Translations under genes and position numbers: made by a program
In this document: piece by piece, positions 25,477-34,412 of the stretch
Layout: the number at the start of each line of letters is the position of its first letter
Position numbering within the stretch: the first letter of the stretch is position 1
Notes under the pieces: generated by a model
What the model was told of the DNA's origin: nothing
Databases searched by the model: none
The model's input: the letters and a program-made list of their open reading frames with translations, nothing else
Assembly (NCBI GenBank): GCA_030065855.1
Contig: JASJCT010000062.1
Span: 1 to 42,481, forward strand
DNA from: Myxococcota bacterium
GTDB taxonomy: Bacteria; Myxococcota_A; Polyangia; JAAYKL01
Length of the DNA stretch: 42,481 bases
Direction of reading: 5' to 3'

Positions 25477-25790
25477 AAAGGGGTGAGATCTGGTGGGGAT
25501 CCGAGCCCGGTTATCGCCGCCCGGTATTGATAGTCCAATCAAATGACTTCAACCGCTCCCGTATCAGCACAGTCATTGGGGCGGCAATCACCACCAATGT
25601 GAGATTGGCTGACGCGCCTGGAAACGTTTTGATCGGTGGCAAAACAACCGGTCTGAAGACCCAATCTGTGGTGAATGTTTCTCAATTAATAACAATAAGC
25701 AAAGATTTTTTATCGCAGCGGGTGGGTTGTCTAAACAACAAGAAAATGCTTGAAGTCGACGAGGGGATAAAGCTCGTTCTGTCCCTGTAG
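25473..25790 (+). CDS. MazF/PemK-type endoribonuclease toxin
   Basis: mRNA-cleaving toxin of the MazF/PemK family, 105 aa. KRGEIWWGSEPGYRRPVLIVQ is the conserved N-terminal barrel, followed by RISTVIGAAITTN and the C-terminal VVNVSQLITISKDFL, which carries the conserved active-site region. Start is TTG 25473, overlapping the antitoxin stop and preceded by GGAGGAGA at 25461-25468. Compared with typical members, about seven residues are missing between the first strand (EIWW) and GSEPGYRRP, the loop that usually carries DLxPxxG-type residues. The protein is otherwise complete, so activity is plausible but unproven. Confidence 0.88.
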   Translation: MKRGEIWWGSEPGYRRPVLIVQSNDFNRSRISTVIGAAITTNVRLADAPGNVLIGGKTTGLKTQSVVNVSQLITISKDFLSQRVGCLNNKKMLEVDEGIKLVLSL

Positions 25791-26128
25791 GTCCTCACCG
25801 GCAGGAGATTCTGATTCGACACGCTCGAATGCTTATCGGTGAAGTTGCAACTCGAAGTGCCTGACGATTTTCGGGGTTTCAGAGACATTGAAAACGCAGC
25901 TCGATTTTCAGGGTCTCTGAGACCCTGAAAGCGGGATTCGTCTTACTACCGCGTCTCGGTCCAAATAGGAAAAAGCTGTTTGTTTTTGAAGGGTTGAGTG
26001 ATTAATAAATTATACTTTTAATTTTCCTTCAATATTTGAAGTACGCTTTTAATTTCTAAACATCGCGTTAGGGGTTTTACGGAGGAAGCCCGATCTTTCT
26101 AAAGAATAAGGGGCGAAACAACCTTGAG
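25791..26128. other. Intergenic region between toxin gene and aldehyde dehydrogenase
   Basis: 338 bases between convergent genes, without a recognisable gene. It contains the palindromes described separately (25868-25930) and an A+T-rich stretch around 25990-26060. No clear intrinsic terminator with a T-run was found for either gene. Confidence 0.4.
25868..25930. repeat. Two related palindromes, one perfect
   Basis: TTTCAGGGTCTC at 25906-25917 and GAGACCCTGAAA at 25919-25930 are exact reverse complements around a single T. About 36 bases upstream, at 25868-25895, a degenerate relative reads TTTTCGGGGTTTCAGAGAC followed by ATTGAAAAC. The core TTCAGGGTCT-x-TGAG also occurs in the tandem repeat at 1519-1586. 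The perfect one could fold as a hairpin in RNA from either strand. Confidence 0.75.
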
Positions 26129-27565
26129 TTAGATTCTCCCTGCGTTCCGCAAGACCATTAGGCGGATTTCACTCATCTCTTCCATGGCGTAGCGCACGCC
26201 CTCTCGGCCGAGACCGCTGTCCTTGACCCCGCCGTAGGGCATGTTGTCCACGCGAATGGAGGGTACGTCGTTGATAACCACACCGCCGACTTCCAACTCG
26301 TTCCAGGTGTAAAAGGCCAGGTTCAAATCGTTTGTAAATACGCCGGCCTGGAGACCAAAGTCCGATTGGTTGATCTTCTCGACCGCGTCTTCAAACCGAT
26401 TGTAGGGTTCCAACAGGGCCACAGGGCCAAAGGCCTCGCGCGCACTAATGTTGTCTTGTGGCGCAGCGTTCTCCACCAGCGTGGCATCCAGATAGGCCCC
26501 GTTCCGACGCCCACCGCATAGCACCGTGGCCCCGTTGGCCCGTGCTTCATCCAGCCATTGCTCGATGCGGCGGGCTTCTTTTTCGCTGATCAGTGGCCCT
26601 AAAAAGGTGTCCTCATCAAGGGGATCTCCAACCTTGAGTGCCTTTGTCCGAGCCACCAAGTCGGCTTTGAGGGCGTCGTAAATTTCCTCGTGCGCAAAAA
26701 TTCGCTGAACACTGATGCAGGACTGGCCAGATTGGTAGAACGCGCCGATCAAAATGCGATCCACTGCCGAGGCCACATCCGCGTCTCTATGGACAATGCA
26801 CCCGGCATTGCCGCCCAGCTCCAGGACCACTTTTTTCTTGCCCGCCTTGGCCTTGAGCGCCCAGCCCACCTCGGGTGATCCGGTGAACGACAACAGCTTG
26901 AGCCTGGGGTCCGTGGTAAACAGATCCGCCCCCTCCCGGCTGACCGGCAAAATACTAAACGCACCCTTGGGTAAATCAGTTTCAGTCAAGATTTCACCGA
27001 TGATCAAGGCGCCAATCGGGGTCATGGAAGCTGGCTTGAGCACGAACGGGCATCCCACGGCAATGGCTGGTGCCACTTTGTGGGCCACCAGGTTGAGGGG
27101 AAAATTAAAGGGGCTGATGAACGAGCAGGGACCAATGGGCACCCACTTGGTCAGGGATTGGTAGCCCTCGGCCCGGGCCGAAATGTCTAGGGGCAAGTAC
27201 TCACCGCCAAATCGAGTGGCCTCCCCAGCTGCGATGCGAAAGGTGTCGATGAGGCGGACCACTTCGCCTTTGGCGTCCCGGATGGGCTTGCCGGCTTCGA
27301 TGCACAGGGCATACGCGAGCTCGTCTGCCCGCTCCTCAAACCGCTTTGCCGCGTGGTGCAGTACATCTGCTCGGGCGTAAGCAGGCAGTCGGCGCATGGC
27401 TGGTAGCGCATCCACTGCGGCATCAATGGCACTATCAATTTGCGCCTTACCGGCGAGAGCAACCCGGGTCGCCACATCACCAGTGGCCTTGTTGATCACT
27501 GCCAGATCCTCGTTTGGAAATTCGGCCTGGTTGGCCAAGTAGTAGGGATACTTGGACTCTAGCAT
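26129..27565 (-). CDS. NAD(P)-dependent aldehyde dehydrogenase
   Basis: Oxidises an aldehyde to the acid (or, in GAPN-like members, glyceraldehyde-3-phosphate). 478 aa, normal length. Motifs: PFNFPLNLVAHKVAPAIAVG (cofactor region), SFTGSPEVGWALKAKAGKK, VVLELGGNAG with the general-base Glu, QSGQSCISVQRI with the catalytic Cys, REAFGPVALLEPY, and NDVPSIRVDNMPYGGVKDSG near the C-terminus. Its start lies 10 bases after the stop of the ThDP enzyme, so both are co-transcribed. The GNAGCIV and QSCISVQRI segments are close to GAPN/lactaldehyde-type dehydrogenases; the substrate is unknown, and the aldehyde could come from decarboxylation by the upstream enzyme. Confidence 0.92.
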   Translation of the reverse strand: MLESKYPYYLANQAEFPNEDLAVINKATGDVATRVALAGKAQIDSAIDAAVDALPAMRRLPAYARADVLHHAAKRFEERADELAYALCIEAGKPIRDAKGEVVRLIDTFRIAAGEATRFGGEYLPLDISARAEGYQSLTKWVPIGPCSFISPFNFPLNLVAHKVAPAIAVGCPFVLKPASMTPIGALIIGEILTETDLPKGAFSILPVSREGADLFTTDPRLKLLSFTGSPEVGWALKAKAGKKKVVLELGGNAGCIVHRDADVASAVDRILIGAFYQSGQSCISVQRIFAHEEIYDALKADLVARTKALKVGDPLDEDTFLGPLISEKEARRIEQWLDEARANGATVLCGGRRNGAYLDATLVENAAPQDNISAREAFGPVALLEPYNRFEDAVEKINQSDFGLQAGVFTNDLNLAFYTWNELEVGGVVINDVPSIRVDNMPYGGVKDSGLGREGVRYAMEEMSEIRLMVLRNAGRI

Positions 27566-27575
27566 GGGTACCTCC

Positions 27576-29273
27576 TCAATGGGCCAGTAAGCGACCCAAG
27601 CGGGTTGTCAGTTTTTGGTTCTCACTGTAGTCTACTTTTACTGAAATAACAGTAGGCCGCTCAGTTTCTGCAAACCCGGCTTCCAGGGCGGGCCGCAACC
27701 CATCTGCTGATGTGACCGCAATGCCCCTGGCGCCAAAGGATTCGGCCAGGGCGATCAGGTCGGGGTTGTCGAATTTGACATGCGAGGTCTTGCCGTAGTG
27801 GGTCTGTTGTTTCCACTCGATCAGCCCGTACCCGCCATCTTCCCACACCATGATGACCGCTGGCACGCGATATTGGACTGCAGTGGCCAACTCCTGAATA
27901 TTCATTAAAAAACCACCGTCACCACACAGTCCAACGGCGTTGCGGTTGGGATAGGTAAGCTTGGCTGCAATTGCCCCGGGCAGGGCAATGCCCATGGAAC
28001 AAAACCCGTTGGATATCAAACAGGTGTTGGGCGCATATGCCGGGTAGTGCCTGGCTGCCCACATTTTGTGGGCGCCCACATCGACGATTAGAATGTCCTC
28101 CTCACCCATGGCCGAGCGTAGGTCCCGCAGAATACGCTGGGGCTTTACCGGAAAGGCGTCTGATGTGGCGGCGCCGACCGCATCCCAATCCAGGTCGTCA
28201 TGCTCAGCCGATGCCAGCTCGCCAAATCCGAGTTCATTGACCATGTGATCCCTTAGGTGTCGGTGTAGGGGCACGTCAAAGGAAACACTATCGCCCAGCT
28301 GCTCGTTGATCTCCCACAGTGCGGCGGCGATATCCGATACCACCTCGACCTCGCAGCGATAGTGGTTATCCACCTCAGCCGGCTCAAAATCGATGTGGCA
28401 GATAGGCTTGTCCATTTTGGGATTCCACTGATCTGGATGCCACTCGATTAAATCATACCCTATGGCGATCACCAGGTCTGCCTTTTCAAACGCTTCGCTC
28501 ACGTGATCCCGCGACCCCAATCCCGCGGTAAGGAGGGAGTGGTCGTCTCTACCATCCAGGGCGCCCTTTGCCATAAAGGTGTTTGCCACCATTATCCCTG
28601 TCTGGTCGACAAACCGCTTGAGCTGGGTCGATGCCCGCTTGCGAATGCACCCGTTGCCAGCCAGTACGACCGGCTGGTGGGCATTGCGAATCAACGCCAC
28701 AGCCTTGGCAATTGCCTTGTGATCTGGCGCAGGTCGGCGCAGGCGATATCCCTCTATCGGAATCGGCGCCACATCGGATTGGAGCTTGGCAATATCCTCG
28801 GGCAGCTCGATGTGACAGGCACCGGGTTTTTCTGCCATTGCCAGCTTGAACGCCTTATGGACCACTTCTGGGATGTTGTCGGCCCTGCGGATGGGCGTGG
28901 TCCACTTGGTGACGGGCTTGAACATGCTGACGATGTCCACGTTCTGATGGGATTCCTTGTGCAGCCGATAGGTCGAGGCCTGCCCGGTAACTGCCACGAG
29001 GGGCGACCTATCAAAATTGGCGTTGGCAACGCCGGTGACCAGGTTTGTAGCACCAGGTCCCAAGGTAGCGAGGCAGATACCGGGCTTGCCGGTCAACCGC
29101 CCGTAAACATCGGCCATGAAGGCGGCCCCCTGCTCATGGCGCGCGATGATAAAGCGGATTGGGGAATCCAATAGGGAGATCATCACATCCGCGTTCTCTT
29201 CCCCAGGCACGCCGAAAATCACCTCAACCCCTTGTTCCTGCAATGCTTTTAAAAATAAATCAGATGCTTTCAC
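27576..29273 (-). CDS. Acetolactate-synthase-like thiamine diphosphate enzyme
   Basis: ThDP-dependent 2-keto-acid decarboxylase or ligase of the acetolactate synthase large-subunit family. I start at GTG 29273 (VKASDLFLKALQEQG) because GGAGGAGA lies 5 bases upstream, giving 565 aa; the frame is open back to 29348. N-terminal catalytic Glu in IARHEQGAAFMADVYGR, then TLGPGATNLVTGVANA. The C-terminal ThDP/Mg motif is GDGGFLMNIQELATAVQYRV followed by WEDGGYGLIEWK. No regulatory small subunit gene is beside it, so a catabolic AlsS-type or other role (sulfoacetaldehyde acetyltransferase, glyoxylate carboligase, decarboxylase) is as likely as branched-chain amino-acid synthesis. First gene of a two-gene operon with the aldehyde dehydrogenase. 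Confidence 0.88.
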   Translation of the reverse strand: MKASDLFLKALQEQGVEVIFGVPGEENADVMISLLDSPIRFIIARHEQGAAFMADVYGRLTGKPGICLATLGPGATNLVTGVANANFDRSPLVAVTGQASTYRLHKESHQNVDIVSMFKPVTKWTTPIRRADNIPEVVHKAFKLAMAEKPGACHIELPEDIAKLQSDVAPIPIEGYRLRRPAPDHKAIAKAVALIRNAHQPVVLAGNGCIRKRASTQLKRFVDQTGIMVANTFMAKGALDGRDDHSLLTAGLGSRDHVSEAFEKADLVIAIGYDLIEWHPDQWNPKMDKPICHIDFEPAEVDNHYRCEVEVVSDIAAALWEINEQLGDSVSFDVPLHRHLRDHMVNELGFGELASAEHDDLDWDAVGAATSDAFPVKPQRILRDLRSAMGEEDILIVDVGAHKMWAARHYPAYAPNTCLISNGFCSMGIALPGAIAAKLTYPNRNAVGLCGDGGFLMNIQELATAVQYRVPAVIMVWEDGGYGLIEWKQQTHYGKTSHVKFDNPDLIALAESFGARGIAVTSADGLRPALEAGFAETERPTVISVKVDYSENQKLTTRLGRLLAH

Positions 29274-29483
29274 GCGGCTCTCCTCCAAGCAGGGGTCCGC
29301 AGACCCGATCGCCAGATGGATGGCCTGCGGTCCATAGACGCCACCCAATGAACTTATATCGTAGAATCCCGAGTCTGCTACATTCTGTAATGTCTTAGCG
29401 AAAAAATTGCATGCGCGGTTGACTTGAAAAAGAACATCTGCTTGGCATCATAAAATGCTGACCCCATACCAAAGGAGCGATCG

Positions 29484-29672
29484 ATGGCCGAGCACAGCTG
29501 TGAGAATTGTAAGTTTCGGGCCAAGTACGATGCCAATCCCCAGTCCCTACTTGGCCGCATCTGGCGCTGGCACGCAGGGTGGTGCCCCGGGTTTAAATCC
29601 TACATCACCTCCCTAGACCCTGTGAAGAAGAGCGAGGTCGCGCAAAGATACAACCTAAAAAAATACCAGTAA
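29484..29672 (+). CDS. Small conserved Cys-containing protein
   Basis: 62 aa, starting at ATG 29484 with AGGAG 6 bases upstream. The N-terminus HSCENCKFRAKYDANP has a CxxC pair, and a third Cys is in WRWHAGWCPGFKSY, a pattern suggestive of a small zinc or iron site together with many aromatic and basic residues. I believe similar proteins exist in deltaproteobacteria, but I cannot name a family or function. It is divergent from the ThDP-enzyme operon and convergent with the secreted protein at 29742. Confidence 0.8.
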   Translation: MAEHSCENCKFRAKYDANPQSLLGRIWRWHAGWCPGFKSYITSLDPVKKSEVAQRYNLKKYQ

Positions 29673-29741
29673 TAATCGCGGCATGAATCTCACCAGAATC
29701 GGCGGCAAAAGTTGGAAGTCTATGAAACCTAGCTTTTGATT

Positions 29742-31667
29742 TTACTCACAGGTACTGGACCACAACTGGAGATCATCGTCATAAACGCCGGCACACGCGA
29801 GCGATCCAGCATTCACTGCAGGGTCACCTGATAACCAACCCTGGACGACTCTCATTGTGCAGTTAGGTCGATTGTGGATGACAGAGCCTGTTGAATCCAC
29901 CTTTATATTGTATAAATCAATCATTATTTGAGGGGTTGAATCGATATTATGCGAGCATTGAACGCCATAGGTCGCAGTATTTCCACCCGAGGTCTTTATA
30001 TCCGCATTCGTGAGGGTTGTTTTCCCTTCCGCATTCTCGTTCGATTGCCGAAACCCGTTGGCCCACCCACCACCGGTGGCTGTTAACTTGACATTGGAAA
30101 TCTCGGCAGAAATTGTGCCCTGGAGCAATAATCCGAATGCGTACCCTCCTGAGGAGGTGTTTTGAGCCAATGAAACGAGACGATCAATGATTAATTTTTC
30201 CGAGCCAGTAGCTCTAACACCGGCTGCCCAGCCAGGTACATCAACCGTGACAGTTGCCTCGATAGACTTGATTTCCATCGACGATCCACCACTAGAATAG
30301 ATGCCAAAGCAGTAGAAACCGCACGCTGTATTTATGATAGCCGATTCGACCTTTCCAATAGGTGCGCTTGAAGCCACGGTTCTATTCCAGATACCGCTGC
30401 CGATTTGACCGCCTATAACTTGCAGATTAACATTTCTGACGTTTGATGCGACGCCTGCATTTAAGATTGCAAGGGCGAATTCATCGTTGATATGAGCTGT
30501 ACTTTTTACGGTTAGATGACGGATTTCAGAGTTTTCCGCCCCCATTATCGTACCTTCTAGGTCGTCTGTTCCATTGCCAGTGATTATCGTCACCCCCGGC
30601 CCGGATCCTTCAAGGTCTACATAAGGTTTCATTTGAAAAGGCCTGAGATTTCCATCACTGTCATTGACCTCGTAAACACCCGGTTCTACCTTCAGCAAAT
30701 AGCGATTCGTTTCAGTAGCGTTGATACTCGCAATGGCACTGAGAAGTGCGCTGCCGTTGGCTACTGTGTTACCGCCACCTCCAACCGGGCTGACGATAAC
30801 GACCCGTTTATAGGCGTGATAAACATCATCGTGGTTATGACCGTCCCACGACAAATCACTTGCGTGGAATCCATCCAACATATCCGCATTAAGACCTGAA
30901 TCCGGACCCTGGTTTGACGCGGTCCAAGCGCTACCTTCAATTTTTTCAGGCGCTATCTCACCGGCGAGCATCTCATTCGTGATGGCTGCAGCTTGTCCCT
31001 CGTTGACGTAGTTGTCATCTAACGCATGGGTCAGCTCAGCCTCGCTGTCGTAGCAGACATCTCGTGCCCAAGTCTCGACTAGGGTCTGATCTACCGAGAA
31101 TTCAGTTCCCTCTAGATTCAGCCCCATACCAGCGCTGTAGATGGTGTCGTCATCCCCATCACTCCAGTCGGGCGGCAGATCCTCGATACTAGTAAAGCTA
31201 ACAGCAGTGCAGATAGGAGCGCCGGTCTCTGGATCCCAGCCTTGAAGAAATTCATTTGCGTTACAGACCGCGTCCACTACCCGTCGACAGTACTGGGCCT
31301 CGACTGCGAACGGCATCGAGGCGATCTCAATTCGCTCCATAGAGGTTTCACCTCCCACCATCACCTCCAACCAGAGAGCTTTTTCTTGAGCTATATCCGA
31401 TAGGTCAAGTGAAGTGATATCGCCGAGATAAACAGTGAACAGACCATTTTCTACATCGACCGCATAACTGTCGGTCCAAATCGCTTCTCCCCAGGCCATG
31501 GCGTTGTAGATCGTAAACTTCAGGGTATGGGTACCGTTGAGGGGGACACCGTCTTTATCAGCAAGCATACCGCTGACAGGCAGGATCGGCGGAATTGTCG
31601 CCTGGGATACACCAACCTTAAGAAATAGTGTAAAGACAACAACCAAGTAGTGAATCACGCACCTCAT
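29742..31667 (-). CDS. Secreted protein with predicted parallel beta-helix (pectin-lyase-like) region
   Basis: Exported protein, 641 aa. ATG 31667 is chosen because AGGAGA lies 6 bases upstream and the sequence then begins with a clean signal peptide (MRCVIHYLVVVFTLFLKVGVSQA); the frame is open to 31748. Residues about 25-125 (VSGMLADKDGVPLNGTHTLKFTIY ... IEIASMPFAVEAQY) form a beta domain seen at the start of many secreted deltaproteobacterial proteins. A middle part mentions DGFHASDLSW, like phage tail-fibre repeats. From about 290 the sequence is a series of short Gly/Asn/Val strands (VYEVNDSDGN, GSGPGVTIITGNG, NSEIRHLTVKS) typical of a right-handed beta-helix. Paired Cys occur late. Function unknown: surface adhesin or carbohydrate-binding protein are possibilities. 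Confidence 0.75.
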   Translation of the reverse strand: MRCVIHYLVVVFTLFLKVGVSQATIPPILPVSGMLADKDGVPLNGTHTLKFTIYNAMAWGEAIWTDSYAVDVENGLFTVYLGDITSLDLSDIAQEKALWLEVMVGGETSMERIEIASMPFAVEAQYCRRVVDAVCNANEFLQGWDPETGAPICTAVSFTSIEDLPPDWSDGDDDTIYSAGMGLNLEGTEFSVDQTLVETWARDVCYDSEAELTHALDDNYVNEGQAAAITNEMLAGEIAPEKIEGSAWTASNQGPDSGLNADMLDGFHASDLSWDGHNHDDVYHAYKRVVIVSPVGGGGNTVANGSALLSAIASINATETNRYLLKVEPGVYEVNDSDGNLRPFQMKPYVDLEGSGPGVTIITGNGTDDLEGTIMGAENSEIRHLTVKSTAHINDEFALAILNAGVASNVRNVNLQVIGGQIGSGIWNRTVASSAPIGKVESAIINTACGFYCFGIYSSGGSSMEIKSIEATVTVDVPGWAAGVRATGSEKLIIDRLVSLAQNTSSGGYAFGLLLQGTISAEISNVKLTATGGGWANGFRQSNENAEGKTTLTNADIKTSGGNTATYGVQCSHNIDSTPQIMIDLYNIKVDSTGSVIHNRPNCTMRVVQGWLSGDPAVNAGSLACAGVYDDDLQLWSSTCE

Positions 31668-31803
31668 CGAAGATCTCCTATGGATGAAAAATTCAATACA
31701 GGGGCTGGATTCTTTCTCAATGTCACCAAAATTAAAAATATTGTTCATACGACGTCATGATACAGAGACAACACAAAATGGCAATAGATAGTGGGATCGA
31801 GCT

Positions 31804-34029
31804 CTAGTCACCAGCGGACGGTGTAGCGCTTGCCAGATGATGCAGGGTCAAGAACGCCAGCACGCAATAGGCGGTGGCCCTGGTTCCCTGATTGAGATTT
31901 AGACCAGTGGCGGTGATTGCGTCGTGACATCCAAACGTCGAAAAATCATAGAGCGCTTCGCCAAATCGATTGGCACCCACAAACCAATCCGCCGCTGACC
32001 GGATACGCTTGAGGAGCACCGGATCCCTGTCCACATAAAACGCCGCGCCCAGGGCTTCGATAAACGCAGCGGCTGTAATGGGCTGCTCCGCTTCAGCTGG
32101 ATTGTCACCCACCTTTGGAAAGACCGTTCCACCCTCGGTGACATCGGAGATTTGTTCGATCAGTTGGTGCGCCAGGGTCTGGAGCCCATCCCGTTCGAGA
32201 ATTTGAGCCGATAGGGTCAATGCCTGGGCTGCCAGCGGCCAATCGCTCTCTTGCCACCGCGCTATCCAGCCGGGGTCGACACACAACCCTTCTAGGAGAT
32301 CCGATTGCATTTTAAGAAACCGCCGCGCCTCAGATGCCCCTGGGTAACGCCTGAAATAACCGGCAGCCCCGAGAATCGAGTAGCCCGCACCCGGATTGCT
32401 AACTGAAACGGTTCGGCTGATGAGCATCTGGAACATGTCGTTTGCCAGGGTAGCCAGGTGGGGCGATCCTTCACTGACCGTATACCCCAGCGCCCATATC
32501 GCCTTTCCAATGGCATCTGGACTGGCCGTGCCCATGGACTGTCGCCCATAGCTCAAATAGGCGGCCGGCGCGTCCGCGCTGCCAACCAGGGTCTGTATGA
32601 GGGTAAGATAAATCTCACTCAAACGAATCGCCTCTTTGGCGCTGAACATCTTGTGGTATTTCACGCAGGCCACCAGGGCAGTGGATGTATCTGCTAGGGA
32701 ATATCCGTGCTGCCAGTCGGGTAAGGTATGGCGCGCCAATCGGCACGGACCCGTATCGTCGGTTAGCCGACGAAGATGATCCAACTTGGGCAGGGGAACG
32801 TTCGCAGCAGCAATCGGCCGCCGGGCCGTGGCAGATCTGGAAATCCGGCGGGGGATGTGAGACCGCACCTCGTCAAAAAGTCTGAGATACGACTGTGCCG
32901 CAGCAGACCAAATCATGTTGCGGCTAAACATATAGGCCTTTTTCCGCATGGCATTCAAGGCCACTTCGTCGTCCAGTAGACCAATGACTTCTTGGGCCAG
33001 CACACCTGGGTCACCCGGCGGAACTAACTTTCCCCGACCATCGGCGAGCAACTCTTCCGCGTGCCAGTAGGGCGTAGAGATCACCGCCTTTCCCATGCCC
33101 ACGGCATAGGCCAGGACCCCACTTGTGATGCGGTCCATGTCTAAGTAGGGGGTGATGAGAATATCCGTGGCGCCCAGATATTCTATCAGCTCTTGCAGCT
33201 CGACAAACCGGGGGTGAAAGGCGACGTACTCTTCAAGTCCGAGCGCGCGTACCCGCCGCTCCAATGACAGTCGATACGACTCCCCTTCCTGGCGCTTGAT
33301 CGCCGGATGGGTGGCTCCGAGAATGATGTAGACAGCCTCCTGATGCTGCTCGATGATTTTGGGCATGGCCTCGATCACGTGCTGAATGCCCTTGTCCCGG
33401 TGCAGTAGCCCGAATGTGAGCAGTAATTTACGACCCTCTACTGCGAATTTATCCTTGTAATAGCCGGGATCCACAAACGGCACATCGTGAATGCCGTGGG
33501 GAATGCAGGCCAGCTTATCAGAACTCACAGCATAGGCGTCTTCGAGGATGTGCAGGGCCCGGTCATTCATCACGACCACCCGGTCGCAGCGGCTGATAAT
33601 CTCTGACAAGATTTCTTTCTTTTCAGGCGTGTCATCATTGTACTGAACACTATGACACGTAACCACCACGGGTTTTCTCAGATCCCGCAGCAGGGTGAGC
33701 ACATTGGCCCCCCAGTCCCCGCCGAATAGATTGAACTCATGCTGCAAACAGACCACGTCGATGCGGCTTAAGTTGAGAAAATCTGCGGCTTTTGAATAAT
33801 CAATTTGGTAGTCTCGGCGCAGCTCGAACTTCACCCGGTCGGGATAGAGATAGTCGCCAGGACGGTCGTTCATTGCAGCGACGATGATGGGTTGGTCTGA
33901 CCCTGCGCGCGCGGCAATGGCCTCGGCCAGGTCGTGGGTGAAGGTGGCAATGCCGCACTGCCTGGGTATGTAGGAGCCCACGAATGCGATGCCCCTGTTG
34001 CGATTCATTTTCGCCATATCTTTTTGCAT
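31804..34029 (-). CDS. Family 4 glycosyltransferase with large C-terminal helical domain
   Basis: GT-B glycosyltransferase fused to an additional domain, 741 aa. ATG 34029 is preceded by GGGAGGA, which sets the start inside a frame open to 34086. The N-terminal donor/acceptor halves show VGSYIPRQCGIATFTHDLA, HEFNLFGGDWG, CHSVQYND, FGLLHRDKGIQHVIEAMP, and the nucleotide-sugar region YLDMDRITSGVLAYAVGMGK with WHAEELL. From about residue 420 the protein is a series of helices (LARHTLPDWQHGYSLADTSTALVAC ... CVLAFLTLHHLA) that looks like an alpha/alpha-toroid. The fusion suggests a polysaccharide or glycogen-like pathway, but donor and acceptor are unknown. It is divergent from the CapA-type gene, with the small Cys-rich gene between. 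Confidence 0.85.
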   Translation of the reverse strand: MQKDMAKMNRNRGIAFVGSYIPRQCGIATFTHDLAEAIAARAGSDQPIIVAAMNDRPGDYLYPDRVKFELRRDYQIDYSKAADFLNLSRIDVVCLQHEFNLFGGDWGANVLTLLRDLRKPVVVTCHSVQYNDDTPEKKEILSEIISRCDRVVVMNDRALHILEDAYAVSSDKLACIPHGIHDVPFVDPGYYKDKFAVEGRKLLLTFGLLHRDKGIQHVIEAMPKIIEQHQEAVYIILGATHPAIKRQEGESYRLSLERRVRALGLEEYVAFHPRFVELQELIEYLGATDILITPYLDMDRITSGVLAYAVGMGKAVISTPYWHAEELLADGRGKLVPPGDPGVLAQEVIGLLDDEVALNAMRKKAYMFSRNMIWSAAAQSYLRLFDEVRSHIPRRISRSATARRPIAAANVPLPKLDHLRRLTDDTGPCRLARHTLPDWQHGYSLADTSTALVACVKYHKMFSAKEAIRLSEIYLTLIQTLVGSADAPAAYLSYGRQSMGTASPDAIGKAIWALGYTVSEGSPHLATLANDMFQMLISRTVSVSNPGAGYSILGAAGYFRRYPGASEARRFLKMQSDLLEGLCVDPGWIARWQESDWPLAAQALTLSAQILERDGLQTLAHQLIEQISDVTEGGTVFPKVGDNPAEAEQPITAAAFIEALGAAFYVDRDPVLLKRIRSAADWFVGANRFGEALYDFSTFGCHDAITATGLNLNQGTRATAYCVLAFLTLHHLASATPSAGD

Positions 34030-34199
34030 GCCGTCCTCCCATGACGACGGAAAAGTGACGCACATGGGATGCGGACCCCGTCCCACGCCCCTCGAATATG
34101 AAATTTTCTACTTATATCGAAATAACATCCACGTTAAGAAACGAGGATACTAGAAAAGAAGCATTTCGTCACGCAAAACAGGGACGGCCTTGGGCCTGG

Positions 34200-34412
34200 C
34201 TACCACCATCTTCCCCTGGCGCGATGCGTTTGGACGAACTTCTCGATAGAGCGATCATACGATGCCTCGACATCGTCTGGAAAATAGCATGCCGGAAGCT
34301 CACCCATTCTCCGGTGATAGGTGAGGCAATCGCAGCAATGGCCTTTTCTGCTGCAGGGCTCGTAGGAGCAGTTGCAGGATTTTGTATTCTTTTTCTCGTC
34401 GCAAGTTCTCAT
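34200..34412 (-). CDS. Small Cys-rich protein (DUF6485-like)
   Basis: 70 aa. ATG 34412 has a strong GAGGAGG 6 bases upstream. Nine or so Cys/His-containing motifs: [31 protein letters not shown] and [10 protein letters not shown], ending [13 protein letters not shown]. It matches my memory of a small bacterial cytosolic family (DUF6485) with probable metal binding; function unknown. The opposite strand has a longer open frame (34098-34478) without a usable ribosome binding site, which I regard as its shadow. Confidence 0.85.
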   Translation of the reverse strand: MRTCDEKKNTKSCNCSYEPCSRKGHCCDCLTYHRRMGELPACYFPDDVEASYDRSIEKFVQTHRARGRWW

